From NCBI GenBank assembly GCA_019454045.1, contig SKCR01036762.1:248001-312000 (forward strand): DNA of 64,000 nt, in the 5' to 3' direction. Under the pieces are notes generated by a model. That model worked only from the letters and a program-made list of their open reading frames with translations. It did no database searches and was not told the DNA's origin. A program made the translations under genes and the position numbers. Source of the stretch: Zanthoxylum bungeanum. Lineage: Eukaryota > Streptophyta > Magnoliopsida > Sapindales > Rutaceae. This document shows, in pieces, positions 1 through 12,777 of the stretch; positions within the stretch are counted from its first letter, which is position 1, and the number at the start of each line of letters is the position of its first letter.

Positions 1-807
1 TGCATTCCTGGCTCTAGTTAGCCGTATGGGGGGACAGCGATACGTAACGCCCCCATACGTCAAGTTTTTCAGATACAGACCAATTTTCAAATATCATATT
101 TTCAGAAAACAATTTTCAGAGGTCAGATACTAGAAATGGTTTTTAAAAAGCAAACATTTCAGAAGCATTTTTCAGAATAGATCCTTCAGATTTAAGTTTA
201 TAGAATCAGACTTTCAAAAGCAGATTTCAGAAAAGTTAAGTTTTACAAAAGAAATTCTAGACAAGCTTTTTTAAAAATAGTTTAGAGTTTTCAAACAAGC
301 AAAAGGATTTTCATATAATTTGATTTTCTGAAAGAACCTTGGTTTCTGAATTAAATATTTTCATTATAGTATTCCAGTATTTATCGTCCACTCACTTAGA
401 TCGTTCAACGATCTAACCCCCTCCCAGTGTTTTATTTTACAGGACCCTGGAGGACGAGCTCGGGAGGATGGATACTAATGGCAATCACTAGAGGGTCTGA
501 GTCCACCACAATGTGTATAGAGTAACAGTTTTGTCAGAGTCATGTATTTTGCATAATACGTAGTAAAGATTTCATTTGTAATATGTTTAAATTTTATTGC
601 CATGGTTGCATTGTAGAGAAGTGTTGAGTTCATGACATGAGTCAAATGGTACATATATATGTTAAAATGAGTTGGGGCAATGGTCCCACGTTTGAACTAT
701 AATTGAGATAAGTTAGTAGTGATATATACAGTCAGTAAGTCAAGGGCTCGGGGGAATAGTACGGCATATTCCCTGCCAGTAGCATCACCGGAATTGGGGA
801 TGTTGTA
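1..807 (+). mobile_element. Gypsy-1 5' LTR, right-hand part (element starts before the window)
   Basis: Positions 1-807 align almost end to end with 16033-16849, at about 90% identity by eye. The latter is the right end of a complete LTR further on, so this stretch is the last 0.8 kb of the matching 5' LTR, and its first about 1.8 kb lies outside the window. It ends at the same GATGTTGTA/GATGTTACA boundary and is followed by a primer-binding-like site at 812-823. The final A of the canonical CA end is preceded by T here (GTA), one of many decay changes. The about 10% difference between the two LTRs makes this the oldest recognisable insertion in the left half. Confidence 0.85.
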
Positions 808-3387
808 AAGATGGTATTAAATCATGGTCTAGGGAGTCAGTGACTGTAGTGGGCAGAGTTTTGGGGTCTTGTATATGTAGTATGCCCGGGGTACTAGTAT
901 GCAAGGCACTACCTCTCAAGTATCCGATCCTCGAGTACGTCATCAAAGATCTATAGACAGGTTAGTAAGAATTCCTAGACTATTTGAATATCCTTTCTTA
1001 TTAAGCAATAGAATTATTTGAAACATCTTTTCGAAATCATCCTGAATTATTAACAAAACATCAAGTTCAGTTATGAAACTAGAAAGTATAAGTACTAAGA
1101 AAAGTTACCTAAGGAAGTGGGAAGGAAAAGAAAGCTCTAAGAAGGTAAGGAAAGATGTATAGATGTTTGAGTGGTCAGAGATAAAGGAATGTAAGAGACA
1201 GAAAGATGTAGTAAAGTTCCAAGGTGCCCACCCAGGAAGGTAGAAAGAGAAAGAAAAGCTAGAAAGAAAGATAAAAGGTAAAATGCAGATGTTTAAGCAA
1301 TCGGAAGCGAGTATGGGCCAAGGTATATAAACAAATAGATAAATGAGTATCAGAGCTAGTAATAAATAGTAAAGAGCACATAGAGCAAGTATAAACAAGA
1401 GTAAAATGTTAACCTGAGAAAGATTCATTCTTTTCTATTAAGATTCATTATTTTATTAGGAAGCTTTTTTGGATAGACCCAATAGCCATTAGTATTTCTT
1501 ATAGATAGCAAGGTTTCCCTCGAATAGCGGAAATAGTCAGAAAAATAAGAGAAGTAAAAGATCAGGATTATTCAATGGAGTTTCCAGTTAACCTAACCTA
1601 TCAAAAAGATGTAGAAGTTTCGGATACCCAAACTCAATCCGTGAATAAGTAAAATGAAATACGTAAAGAGAAGTGATTAGTTACCGTAACCAAAGAGATG
1701 GATATATATATATAACATCTTACTTACCAAAATTCTAGCCACCCAGTGATTCTAGTAAGGAAGTTGTCCTGACGGAGTCTATCTCATAGCTACCTTACAT
1801 GAGTAATAGACTCTACCAGGACACAAAGCTTTAGAACAAAGACATCGACAACCATTGAGATGTAGATTTCTGATCCACCCTACACTAGCCTAGGTAAAGA
1901 CAACCATAAGCAAGTTCAATGAGAATTTATCTTAGGTAAGAAACAGAAATCCCTGAAACGATGGACCATTCAGATAAGAACTAATGAGGTTTCAAGAGAT
2001 AGAAATAAAAAGAACCTGACTCAAGTAAAATGGACAAGTTAGCAATATTTGCGGAAAATCCATAGATCGGACCAATGCTAATAGAGATTTTGGAAGGCAT
2101 AAAAATGATTGATTTGTAAAATGGGAGACCATCGGAAGTTAGTAAAGAATATCAGCCTGAATAGTAAGATTACACGGAGTAGCTGTAGCCTATAGCAAGA
2201 GCAAAAAAAAGAAAACTAGGAAGTAGTCAATGAGAGTAAGTTATCACTAATATTGGAAGCACAATATAGGATTGAAAAATAGGTTATGAAAATAAATAAT
2301 AAGGAAAGCTACGGGAAGCAATAAGGAAGTAAAGTGTATGTAGGAATAATGGATAATATGGTTTGAGATAGCAATGTAAATGGAAACCTCATCATAGTCA
2401 ATCAGAGTTATAGAAACCTTAAGGTTTGAGGTAGTCGACGTGGATTCTGACAGTATAAGTGATAACTCTTCTGTCCAGTAATTCTAACTAAAGAATAGTA
2501 TAGGTACCCATTCAGGCCATTGATGGAGTTGGATAGTTGGCAGAGATACGTATTTCCCAGATCCTTAAGAAAAGCAAGTATTCACCCCTCAACATAGAGT
2601 TTAGCAAAAACTTGGATAAGTAAAGAAAAGCATCAGATACAATAGATAGACCACGAGATAGTTAGACAACCGAACCTTTGAGTTCAATATAGCATAGATA
2701 AGAAACATGAGGAATAATAGTCTGAAGTCGCGTTGCATTGAGCCAAATATAGGAATCATTATTGAATTGAGAACCTTAAGGAGACAAAGACTTAAAAGAA
2801 TAAGAAACCAAAGAAGATAATTTTCAGGAATGCAGTATAAGTAATTTATAAGAGTCTTATCGTATTGTAATGAAGGGACTAGTAAAAGAATGGCACATGA
2901 ACCAAAGGATTTAATAAAGGCATTCTAGCAATCAAAGTTGATGAAGTTCTCATAGGGGTAAGGATTTAAGGAGTTCAAAAGACTAAGATGGGAAGAAAAT
3001 CTAAGTAGTGGAGTAGACTTCATAAGGAGGAATAATATTGAGTATGGCAGGATTTTGAGAGAGAATAAAAACTTAAGAGGGTCAAGTAACAGAAACTAGT
3101 AAAAAGAGGATATAAAAGTAACATGATTAAATAATTAGAGAGTATGATCTTAGAGAAGTTTCGTGATAAGAAGTAGTATAATTGATAGTCGGGGAGTGAA
3201 TCAAGAGTGAAGTTGAAAAAGGAGATAACTGAGATAGTACTTAGTGGAAGTATCTTAGTGGGGAAGCTGGAACTAGTAAACATGGAAGTCCCAGATCTAT
3301 AGATGAATAGAACACGCACAGTATGGGTAGCTGATGAGATCACCACCATCAGGTAAGTGTCAGAATCGATCTTCACCCTCCCAACCC
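808..3387 (+). mobile_element. Gypsy-1 internal region, left half, heavily decayed
   Basis: This is internal DNA between the 5' LTR/primer site and the Copia-1 insertion. It is A- and G-rich and C-poor on the plus strand, as expected for the sense strand of an old A-rich retroelement. I cannot follow any continuous gag or pol reading frame, because stops and indels occur every few codons. Apparent minus-strand open frames (for example around 1105-1428 and 3020-3376) are by-products of this purine bias, not genes. Lineage and domain boundaries cannot be assigned from this half. Confidence 0.6.
812..823 (+). other. Gypsy-1 primer-binding site (initiator tRNA-Met type), decayed
   Basis: TGGTATTAAATC starts five bases after the LTR end. 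It matches the usual plant initiator tRNA-Met primer site TGGTATCAGAGC at 9 of 12 positions. Its place directly after the LTR fixes the element on the plus strand. Confidence 0.6.
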
Positions 3388-5308
3388 TGTTGGGTTTTCT
3401 AGGTCAAACCAAGATCAATTAAGCATATAAAATGTGTGAATACGCAAAGAAGTAGCAGAAATACTTACATTGAACGGATTGGATGTTAGCGGAGAGTTCA
3501 AAACTTTTGCTCATTTGAAGTTGCTCCAAGCTTCTCCTTTGATGTATGTTGAGCTTCCAAGCTTGTTCTTGAATTCCAAACTCAATAGTTAGTGTCTCTA
3601 ACACCTTTGAATGACTCTTTAAGTGCTAGCTTAGGATGAATTTTGCAACAACACTCTTCCTTATCACCATTGAAGTTCACGGAAAAGTGAACAAAATTAA
3701 GAGAGTTGGGAGTTGCCATATTGGCGTGAAAGAGAGAGAGAGAGAAAAAAAATGATGATATGAATTGTATATGATTTTCAAAAAATCAAATTATCAAATA
3801 CCAAAAGTTGGTATATGTCTTTCAAACATCAAGGTTGTGTAAGTTACAAGCCACCAAAATCCACCAACTTCTATCAACCAAAAGGTTAATAAAGTTGACT
3901 AGGTGATGTGACTTGTGTGGGCCCCACTTTGATTCAAAATTCGAGTGGGCCCGTAAACACATTCCGGGCTCGGGTTCGTTAATTCTGAATTAACGAATTT
4001 TCCGTTGCGACGTAATTAAATCAAATTTAATTAAATAATTATGCCTAGTAAAATTACTATTCACGTCGCTCGCGAATTAATTCTAAACTAATTCGTTTGC
4101 CCGAATTAAAATCCAATTGTAATTCCGTTATGAAATCTAATTTCATTTAATATATCGAATATATTATTTTAATCGATTAATTCCAAATTAATCGTTCTCT
4201 CTCTTTTAATTGAATTTTATCCCAGATAAAATTCTCCGTAATTAATCCTAGATTACTTTTCTCTCTTCCAATTAATCCCAGATTAATTATGTTCGAGTCA
4301 TACGTCATCGGTGAATCTTCGGGAAGTGACCCATGAGATCCCTGGATATGTTGGCAGTAAATCCGGTTGTCGGACTATCCGAACACGTGCGTACCCAGTA
4401 CCACGTTCTTACCTATTTACAAGACATGGTTGGCTTCTAGCAAAGCACCGTGCCTATCCAATTCTCCATAAATATTATTTAAGGAATATATAATCTATGT
4501 CAGGCGTAGTATACGTAGTATTGCGTATTACGATCCAGTATCAAATGTCACATGTTAGGCCTGAGACTGGAATTGTGTCTGCCCCGTACGAAGCACATAT
4601 CGGATCTCTGGTAACTAGTCTCTTTAATGAGATAAGCATGACCTAGTCATATTATCCTGATGACTGCATTACTTAAGAGTACTAGTTCCGTATCCTACGT
4701 GATCATCATCTCCATATGACTGAAGTGATACTTCCATCTTGACATCACACCCAATACACTACGATTCTCAGTATACCCAGAAGAGGCATACACATAACCT
4801 CTTAAAGCCTCGGACGACCAAAACCAAAGTATACTGATTGTCGTAAGTATTAGCGATGCAAGTCTCAAGTTAAGACCAAATACACCTACCCTGATTTGGA
4901 CTCCCATAGACACATAGTCATACTACCAATGGGATTCCGATGGGTCTATCTAGAGCGAAGCTATTCCCGTACCATCGGTAAACATAACCTCCTATCACAC
5001 TTGCATAAGTATCCAATACTTAAATATATGAGAACTATGTCGTTATGCTCCCACAACGCGCACAAGTGCAATACTAGTCTATTTCGCATTATCGATGTCC
5101 AGTCTCGATAATACTACGACTAGGGATATTTAATGTTAAACCTTGGTGGATTGATACTGTCTCATATCATCTCAATCCGGAACTAATCATAAGGACTTTT
5201 ATCATTTATATATCCCGGTAATCCAATTACAAATGATAAAAGAGCAATTGCCTTTGTCACATAGTTAATTTGTACAAATAGTGATGCTATGGTCATAATT
5301 GTCCAACA
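3388..5308 (-). repeat. Copia-1 3' LTR
   Basis: This LTR of 1921 bp has TGTTGG...CCAACA ends and lies next to the polypurine tract at 5309-5321. It matches 10848-12777 along its length. It contains a GA-rich run near 3733-3750 and AT-rich stretches with many AATTAATTC-like words at 3980-4290. Confidence 0.88.
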
Positions 5309-5321
5309 ATCTCCCACTTGG
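5309..5321 (-). other. Copia-1 polypurine tract
   Basis: On the minus strand this reads CCAAGTGGGAGAT, immediately before the LTR start TGTTGG. It is the standard plus-strand priming tract of plant copia elements, and it fixes the orientation. Confidence 0.85.
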
Positions 5322-5379
5322 CTTATAGCCAATCACTCAAGTGTCCTACACCTTAACTATGTACGGGTCGCTTAAAATT

Positions 5380-6500
5380 CTGCTGAGAAACTGCTTTCGT
5401 CAGCGGATTTGAAATGTTATCATCTGATGCGTTTTATTCGATCATCACATCGCCACGATGTATGATCTGGCGAATCAGATGAAATAGTCTAAATACATAC
5501 TTGGATCATTGAGGAGACCATTAATTCTTTAACCTGTGTTGTAGCCTAGCTCATCTGCTAACAGAACTACTCCTAATCTAATTAGGAATTTTACAGATCC
5601 AAAATTGTTTCTTTTGCTGCCTCAGCTGCAGCAATATTCCACTTTTGTTGTTTATTCGGCAACAGTATCTTGCTTGGAAGATTTCCAGCTCACTGTTCCG
5701 TTATTCAAACTATATAGTATCTTTATTACGACCTATAGTCATTTTTATCGGTTTGGAGACTTACAACGGTGAACCTAGTCACTTCAAGTTCTCCATCTCC
5801 ATATCTTAAGAAAGCATCCTTAGTTCATCTAAGATACTTAAGGATGTTCTTAACTTTAATCCAATGACTATCACTTGGATTGGTCTGATTGTGACTCTAT
5901 ATGCTCAAAGCATATGAGACACCGGGTCGCGTACATATATTTCAATGTATGAATGAAACATGCAGCATTAGCAAGCATTATCTAAATGTATTTAATCATG
6001 GCAACGAATAAAAGGTTTTATCGTAATCGACACCATGTTGATGACAATACCCTTTCGCCACAAGCCTAGCTTTGTACGTTTGTATGTTGCCATCAATGTA
6101 TGTCTTCCTTGAAGAATCAAATAGTACTATTAGGCACAATGCCTTATGGTACAACAACCAGTGTCCAAACTTAGTTGGTATACATGGAATCCATTTCGGA
6201 CATCACGACAATTTTCCATAAAGGGAGTCGATACCTTGTATCACTTCCTCATACGTAGCTAGTTCGTATTCCTCAATAAGATTGACATCTTCATGAGGTG
6301 AGATCAGAAACCCATACCTCCCAGGTTGTTTTCTGAATATCTCTGACTTACGTGGTTCTTGTGTATTCGAAGATTGTGGTAGAGTTTCATCCCTGATGAA
6401 CTGTTTGTGTTCCGTTAAGGAATCGGTGCCTAGAACAGTATTACTCTGATTTTCATCGAGTTTTACTTTCCTCCCACTTACCACTGCATATAGGTATTCC
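5380..6500 (-). pseudogene. Copia-1 RT/RNase H remnant
   Basis: Minus-strand reading near 6300-6203 gives RYGFLI... followed by ELATYEEVIQGIDS. This is the typical linker and start of a copia reverse transcriptase, in an open stretch 6484-6203. At the far end, about 5470-5390, the frame reads IIHRGDVMIE, then a TAA stop (5434-5436), then NASDDNISNPLTK, which is the C-terminal RNase H signature of copia pol. Between them I find many stops and shifts and no intact catalytic core. The TAA sits at the same codon as in Copia-2. Confidence 0.75.
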
Positions 6501-7119
6501 TCTTAGGAAAACCACACGGAGAGAAACAATTACATTGTTCTATTATGAGTTGTATAAGTACTATACTTTTGTTTCCCTAGAATAACCCGCAAATTAGGCA
6601 CTTATCCGATTTGGGTTTTAGTTTGGTATCATCCAAACATATGCCTAGTATTCCCAAATCTTCAGGAATGAGAAAACCTAGTTTCTTTCCTGTTCATATC
6701 TAATATGAAATCTGTCTAATAGATTTTTATGGAACCTTATTCAAAATAAGTATTGCACTGTTTAATGCGTATCCCTAGAAGGAAAATGGTAGCTCAGAGC
6801 GACTCATCATTAACCTTATCATGTCCAACAAAATTCAGTTTCTCCGTTCGGACACACCGTCAAATTGAGGTGTTCCGGGAGGATTCCACTATGAAAGAAT
6901 ACCATACTCTTTCAAATAGTCGAGAAACTTATTACTTAAGTACTTTCCACCACGGTCTAACCGTGACAGTTTAATACTTTAGCCAGTCTGTCTGTCTACT
7001 TCGTGTCGAAACTCTTTGAATTTATCAAAAGTTTTCGATTTATGTTTCACAAGAAACACATAACCATAACGCGATGCCACATCCGTAAAGGTTACGAAGT
7101 ATTCATATCCACTTTTAGC

Positions 7120-7347
7120 CTAGCTAGATATGGGCCCACTTACATCACTATGAACGAAGGCTAACAGATCGGTGGCACTTGTACTTTTTCCAAGTAAAAT
7201 GTGTTTTAGGCACTTTGCCCAATAAACTAGATTCGTAGACTTCATTTGAATTAGAATCAAATCTGTCCTAGTACCCACTCTTTGAAAGTGTGGATATACG
7301 AGTCTTGTTAATGTGTCCCAGACAACAATGCCACAAATAAGTCTCAT
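7120..7347 (-). pseudogene. Copia-1 GAG-pre-integrase / integrase start remnant
   Basis: The minus-strand frame contains CLKHILLGKS followed by DLLAFVHSDVSGPIS. That is the end of the GAG-pre-integrase zinc-binding module running into the first integrase block (the VHSDVSGP-type motif with the first catalytic Asp) of Ty1/copia pol. It is about 75 codons long and ends in stops on both sides. The same stretch is present in decayed form in Copia-2 near 24540-24770. Confidence 0.8.
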
Positions 7348-7789
7348 CTGATTTATTCAGTTTGAGCTATTTGTTTATCATGTCATATGTATGAGATTCA
7401 ATTATATTCTAAATATAAATACTGTTATTAACATCTAATGTGCTTATCTCAATATCATCTTTATAAAATAAAACACTTAGTGTTCTAGAATATAAAGGTA
7501 TACCCGCAATGGGTATACTAGATATAGAGATAATGTTTCTAGTCAAACTATGTACATTATAACAGTTTCCTAATTTAAGTACATGCCCAAATGGTAGTTC
7601 CTAAACTTAGGTTTCTACGGTTAAAACAGCGACTCTCGTCCCGTTTCTGACTCGCATGTAGATATCAACCGAAGCCAGTCTCCTGCTAATCAACAGATTC
7701 TGCACATCAGTTCATATTTATTTATGTACCACTTCCAGTATCTAAAATCTAATTTTAAAACCAGTAGTGATCATGTTTATGACAAACAC

Positions 7790-8500
7790 ATTTGAAGCCG
7801 GAGCCTGCCCCGCCTTCACTTCCTTCATGTCTGCCTTGTCCATACGGCAGTCACGCTTCAGTGACCCCGTTTGCCATATTTTAGGTAGACATCTTGGGAT
7901 ATGTCATTTGTCTTCCTAGAAGACTGTGATGATTTTGCCTTTGCCCCCTTTTAGAAGCTCTGTCTCTGCCTCCTTGAGCATAGCCATCAACTCTCCAAGA
8001 GTTTACTCTTGGTTCATAATGAACCTGCCCCAGCTTTCACATAGAGACTATAAGATCAAATCTTTGGTAGTCTCGGCCACGTAGGTAATGCCCAGCTAAC
8101 CTAGCTTATCGATGTCAGCAATCATCTGCGACACCTAGTGCTCGACAGATGTACCCTCTGACATACACGAGTGAAAGAGCTTCTTTTACAATTTGTACTT
8201 CTAAGATCTAAGAATAGATCTATGAAGATCCTTTAATTTCAACATCATGATATAAGGATCTAATCCTTAGTTTTGACGACAAAATTAAAGTGTCATTGCA
8301 TCAAGCATAAAGGATTGAGCACTAAAGTTATCATCACCATGAGTCTTCCAAAGCTCATGCTCTACTATTTGCTCAACTCCGGGCTCAGGCCCGAGAGGTT
8401 TCTCTATCAAATAGAATAACTTCTCAGTTCCCAGGACTATCCTGAGATTCTATTCCCAATCTGAAAATTAAAGCCGTTTAAAGACATTTTTCACCCCAAG
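7790..8500 (-). pseudogene. Copia-1 gag remnant with zinc knuckle
   Basis: On the minus strand, words typical of copia gag can be read across changing frames. SFMLDAMT lies near 8300, a MSEGTSVEH...SQMIADIDKLG block near 8170-8100 (the gag heptad-like region), and a decayed CCHC knuckle near 7880-7830 ends LKRDCRMDKADMKE. Stops occur in each frame, so no Gag can be made. Gag start is not recognisable. The stretch 8500-10834 to the right is a leader of about 2.3 kb. Confidence 0.65.
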
Positions 8501-8889
8501 ATTATGTTCTAAACGCTAATCTTTCAGTTATCTTGATTCCAATAGTCCAACTATCCAATCAACGATTTCGGGTACAATTAAATATAATGATTACAATAGT
8601 CTAACTATATAATCAACTACTATTTGATTGCTTAAATTCAAATATATTGATTACTATAATCCAATTATATAATCAACTATAAATGAAGTAGTTTGAATAC
8701 AGTCCAACTGTTCAATTAAAACAACAATTAAATATTATTCCAACTAATATATTTATTAATAAATAATGACGAAAAATGAAATGAGCGCGTATTGGCAAGT
8801 ATCTAAATGAAATTACAAATTTAATACTTGTCTCCCACTATTTTTCGGCGAGCCTCTAACCATCTGTGGAGTACTCGGGAAACCTAGTT

Positions 8890-9320
8890 TCCTAGTGGGC
8901 TAGGATCCCGTTAAATAGCACACAACCTTGACTTTGGCCAACAAGTTGTATGAAACTTAACTAGGTAGATCTCTAAGATCAATTGGATTTCATCCAATTC
9001 CTAGATCCAGTAGGTGGACATCCAATTCCGAAACATATATCCAATATATGTCAATATATCAAATATATTCCCTAACATTTTTCCTCTGAATCAACTAAGC
9101 CTTGGCTTTGGCACAACAAGCTTAATGATTCCAGTTAAGCAGGACCCATTGACTTTGGAAAGCTTCGTAATCAATGTCGATGGACAAGAAGTGATCTTGA
9201 CTTTGGCCAACAAATCACAACTTGGACAAGACATGCGATATGGAACAAAGCCTTCATGATTCAAAAACATCCGCGATGGACAAAGGTCTTGACTTTGGCC
9301 AACAAACCAGTGTCAATCTT
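8890..9320 (-). repeat. Copia-1 leader with dispersed TTGACTTTGGCCAACAA motifs
   Basis: The plus strand carries six versions of a motif around TTGACTTTGGCCAACAA, at about 8929, 9104, 9149, 9196, 9288 and neighbouring positions, separated by 40-170 bp. On the sense strand of the element it reads TTGTTGGCCAAAGTCAA. It lies in the long leader upstream of gag. Copia-2 has the same series at 26110-26500. The function is unknown. It could be a packaging or dimerisation signal, or just the trace of a local duplication. Confidence 0.6.
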
Positions 9321-9329
9321 GGATCTTGA

Positions 9330-10834
9330 GAAAGGATCACTCAATGGAAGGAAAACGTTTAATATTTGTTGAGGGTTTTTCGCGTAATTGGCAACCAATT
9401 AATTATCTTTGATTAGGTCTCATCATACACTCTTAAGCATGCATTCTAAAAGCATAATAAGGCGCGGTAAATAAATTAATAATGATATGCGGATTGATAT
9501 CTCACAAATTGTTCCTAGAACAAATCACTCCCTTTCCTCTCCCCGGCTAGCTCTATTTTTACTTCTACCCAATTACATAACACTTCTAAAGAAACCTCAT
9601 TTACATTGAGGGGAATAGGTGAGAAGAGAAATACAAAGAGTCAAGAGGTAATAGGCTGGACACGCAGGTCCAATTTAATAAATTCTAAATTTATTACAAC
9701 AATTTCCAAAATTGCCCTCACCCATCTAATATCCATCCGATATACATTATTCATACATCACATCCATGTATTCACACAAAGCATGTTATCAATCAATCTA
9801 ATCCAATTAATTAATCTTTGATTAATGATCATCCAATGTTCAAACAACGATTTGATTTGCGCGAGTCCAACTCGTTTGAGAATAAGTACTCAAAGTACGT
9901 ATTCTTGAATTATATCAAACTACAATATTAAATCCAATTTAATTTGTATTCAATATTAATTCTTTATTTAATTCCAAATTAAATAATTACACTTTATTAA
10001 TGAGCCTTTGCGACTTAGATTCTAAATCTAATCTTAATGGGTCTCAAAGCCCAATTAACATCCAATGTCAATTTAATTAAAGTCCAATGGGATTTTAATT
10101 AATTCATAAGGCATAGACTTTGGCAAGCAAAGCCCAATAAGGAATCACCATTTGCCACAAAATTAATTTTGGCCCATTAGGCCCAATTAAATTTTAAATG
10201 CCCATTTATTACATTTGGACTTTATGGAAATGATTTTAGGCCCAATTAGATCCAACCAATTATCATAAACCATACTTGGCCCAACCAAGCCCATTAAGCC
10301 CAAATACAACATTTTTAGCCCAATTCCAAATTAAGCCCAATTAATTAAATTCTAATATTCCAAATTTCACAATTTAATTAATTAAAGTGTATTACCATAA
10401 TTAATTAGTTAAATTAATATTTCCAAAACACCAATTACACTAATTAATCATGCTATAATTAATCAACTTATGTCCAACACAAATTGAAGCAAAATCAATC
10501 CCAACATGCTTATATGGTCACGTCAATTAGGGATTTTTAAAACCAATTTTGATTTCAATCCAATTAAATCACAAATCAATATATCCCATGTATTTAAACA
10601 CATCCAATGATTTAAAAAACAAAATCACCATGACCTTATGGCACCTAATGCTTTCGGCCAAGCCTCATGAATTGGGGAAAATTAATCCAATTATTTTTTC
10701 ATCAAATTGATCATGTATAACTCTAAGTTAACATTATCTAAGCATACTCAAACAAACAATTTGATCAAATCATGCTCAAATCAAAAATACCCAAATTCAA
10801 ATTAAGAATCCTAATTCATTCATGCTTAATTTAG
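9330..10834 (-). mobile_element. Copia-1 leader, AT-rich, no gene
   Basis: This AT-rich untranslated leader lies between the primer site and gag, with many AATTAA/CCCAATT words. Copia-2 has a corresponding leader. I see no coding potential or RNA gene in it. Confidence 0.6.
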
Positions 10835-10846
10835 GCTCTGATACCA
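10835..10846 (-). other. Copia-1 primer-binding site
   Basis: The minus strand reads TGGTATCAGAGC, a perfect match to the plant initiator tRNA-Met primer site, one base inside the LTR end. Confidence 0.92.
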
Positions 10847-10847
10847 T

Positions 10848-12777
10848 TGTTGGGTTTTCTAGGTCAAACCAAGATCAATTAAGCATATGAAATGTGTGAA
10901 TACGCAAAGAAGTAGCGGAAATACTTACATTGAACGGATTGGATGTTGGCAGAGAGTTCAAAAATTTTGCTCCTTTGAAGTTGCTCCAAGCTTCTCCTTT
11001 GATGTATGTTGAGCTTCCAAGCTTGTTCTTGAATTCCAAACTCAAGGGTTAGTGTCCCTAACACCTTTGAATGACTCTTTAAGTGCTAGCTCATGATGAA
11101 TTTTGCAACAAAACTCTTCCTTATCACCATTGAAGTTCACGGCAAAGTGAACAAAATTGAGAGAGTTGGGAGTTGCCATATTGGCGTGAAAGAGAGAGAG
11201 AGAGAGAAAATGATGATATGAATTATATATGATTTTCGAAAAATCAAATTATCAATTTCCAAAAGTTGGTATATGTCTTTCAAACATCAAGGTTGTGTAA
11301 GTTACAAGCCACCAAAATCCACCAACTTCTATCAACCAAAAGGTTAATAAAGTTGACTAGGTGATGTGACTTGTGTGGGCCCCACTTTGATTCAAAATCG
11401 AGTGGGCCCGCAAACACATTCCGGCTCGGGTTCGTTAATTCCGAATTAACGAATTTTTCGTTGCGACGTAATTAAATCAAATTTAATTAAATAATTATGC
11501 CTAGCAAAATTACTATTCACGTCGCTCGCGAATTAATTCTAAACTAATTTGTTTGCTCGAATTAAAATCCAATTTTAATTCCGTTATGAAATCTAATTAC
11601 ATTTAATATATCGAATATATTATTTTAATCGATTAGTTCCAAATTAATCGTTCTCTCTCTTTCAATTGAATTTTATCCCAGATAAAATTCTCCGTAATTA
11701 ATCCTAGATTAATTTTCTCTCTCTTCCAATTAATCCCAGATTAATTATGTTCGAGTCATACATCATCGGTGAATCTTCGGGAAGCGACCCATGAGATCCC
11801 TGGATATGCTGGCAGTAAATCTGGTCGTCGGACTATCCGAACACTTGCGTACCCAGTACCACGTTCTTATCGATTTACAAGACATGGTTGGCTTCTAGCA
11901 AAGCAACGTGCCTACCCAATTCTCCAGAAATATTCTTTAAGGAATATATAATCTATGTCAGATGTAGTATACGTAGTATTGCATATTACGATCCAGTATC
12001 AAATGTACATGCTAGGCCTGATGGAGCTGGAACTGTACGAAGAAAATATCGGATCTCTGGTAACTAGTCTCTTTAATCGGAAAAGCATGACTAGTCATAT
12101 TATCCCGATGACTGTAGTACTTAAGAGTACTAGTTCTGTATCCTACGTGATCATCATCTCCATATGAATGAAGTGATACTTCCATCTTGACATCACACCC
12201 AATACACTACGATTCTCAGTATACCCAGAAGAGGCGTACAATAACCTCTTAAAGCCCCGGACGACCAAAACCAAAGTATACTGATTGTCACAAGTATTAG
12301 CGATGCAAGTCTTAGGTTAAGACCAAATACACCTACCCTGATTCGGACTCCCATAGACACATAGTCATACTACTAATGGGATTCTGATGGGTCTATCCAG
12401 AGCGAAGTTGTTCCCGTACCATCGGTAAACACAACCTCCTATCACACTTGCATAAGTATCCAATACTTAAATATATGAGAATTATGCTGTTATGCTCCCA
12501 TAACGCGCACAAGTGCAATACTAGTTTATTCCGCATTATTGATGTCCGGTCTCGATAATACTACGACTATGGATATTTAATGATTAAACTTTGGTGGATT
12601 GATACTATCTCATATCATCTCAATCCGGAACTAATCATAAGGACTTTTATCATTTATATATCCCAGTAATCCAATTACAAATGATAAAAGAGCAATTTCC
12701 TTTGTCACATAGTTAATTTGTACAACAACACCATGTTCTGTACAAATAGTGATGCTATGGGTCATAATTGTCCAACA
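10848..12777 (-). repeat. Copia-1 5' LTR
   Basis: This LTR of 1930 bp has TGTTGG...CCAACA ends and adjoins the perfect primer site. It matches 3388-5308 with scattered substitutions and small indels. One local difference is a lost block near 12020-12040 relative to 4565-4600. Confidence 0.88.

Larger units (their letters stand above)
3388..12777 (-). mobile_element. Copia-1, complete LTR retrotransposon inserted in Gypsy-1
   Basis: Two direct LTR copies (3388-5308 and 10848-12777) begin TGTTGG and end CCAACA. They flank 5.5 kb of internal DNA. The tRNA-Met primer site lies inside the right LTR and the polypurine tract inside the left LTR, so the element is transcribed right to left. Flanks AACCC (3383-3387) and AATCC (12778-12782) look like a 5-bp target duplication with one change. 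Remnants in sense order are gag, GAG-pre-integrase/integrase, RT linker and RNase H, which is the Ty1/copia order. LTR identity is about 95% by eye. No long frame survives. Copia-2 at 20369-30228 is a close relative. Confidence 0.9.

Noticed and set aside
1105..3376. Minus-strand open frames rich in Leu, Ser and Phe
   Set aside because: The plus strand is purine-rich here, which removes stops from one opposite frame. There is no domain, no start context and no conservation.
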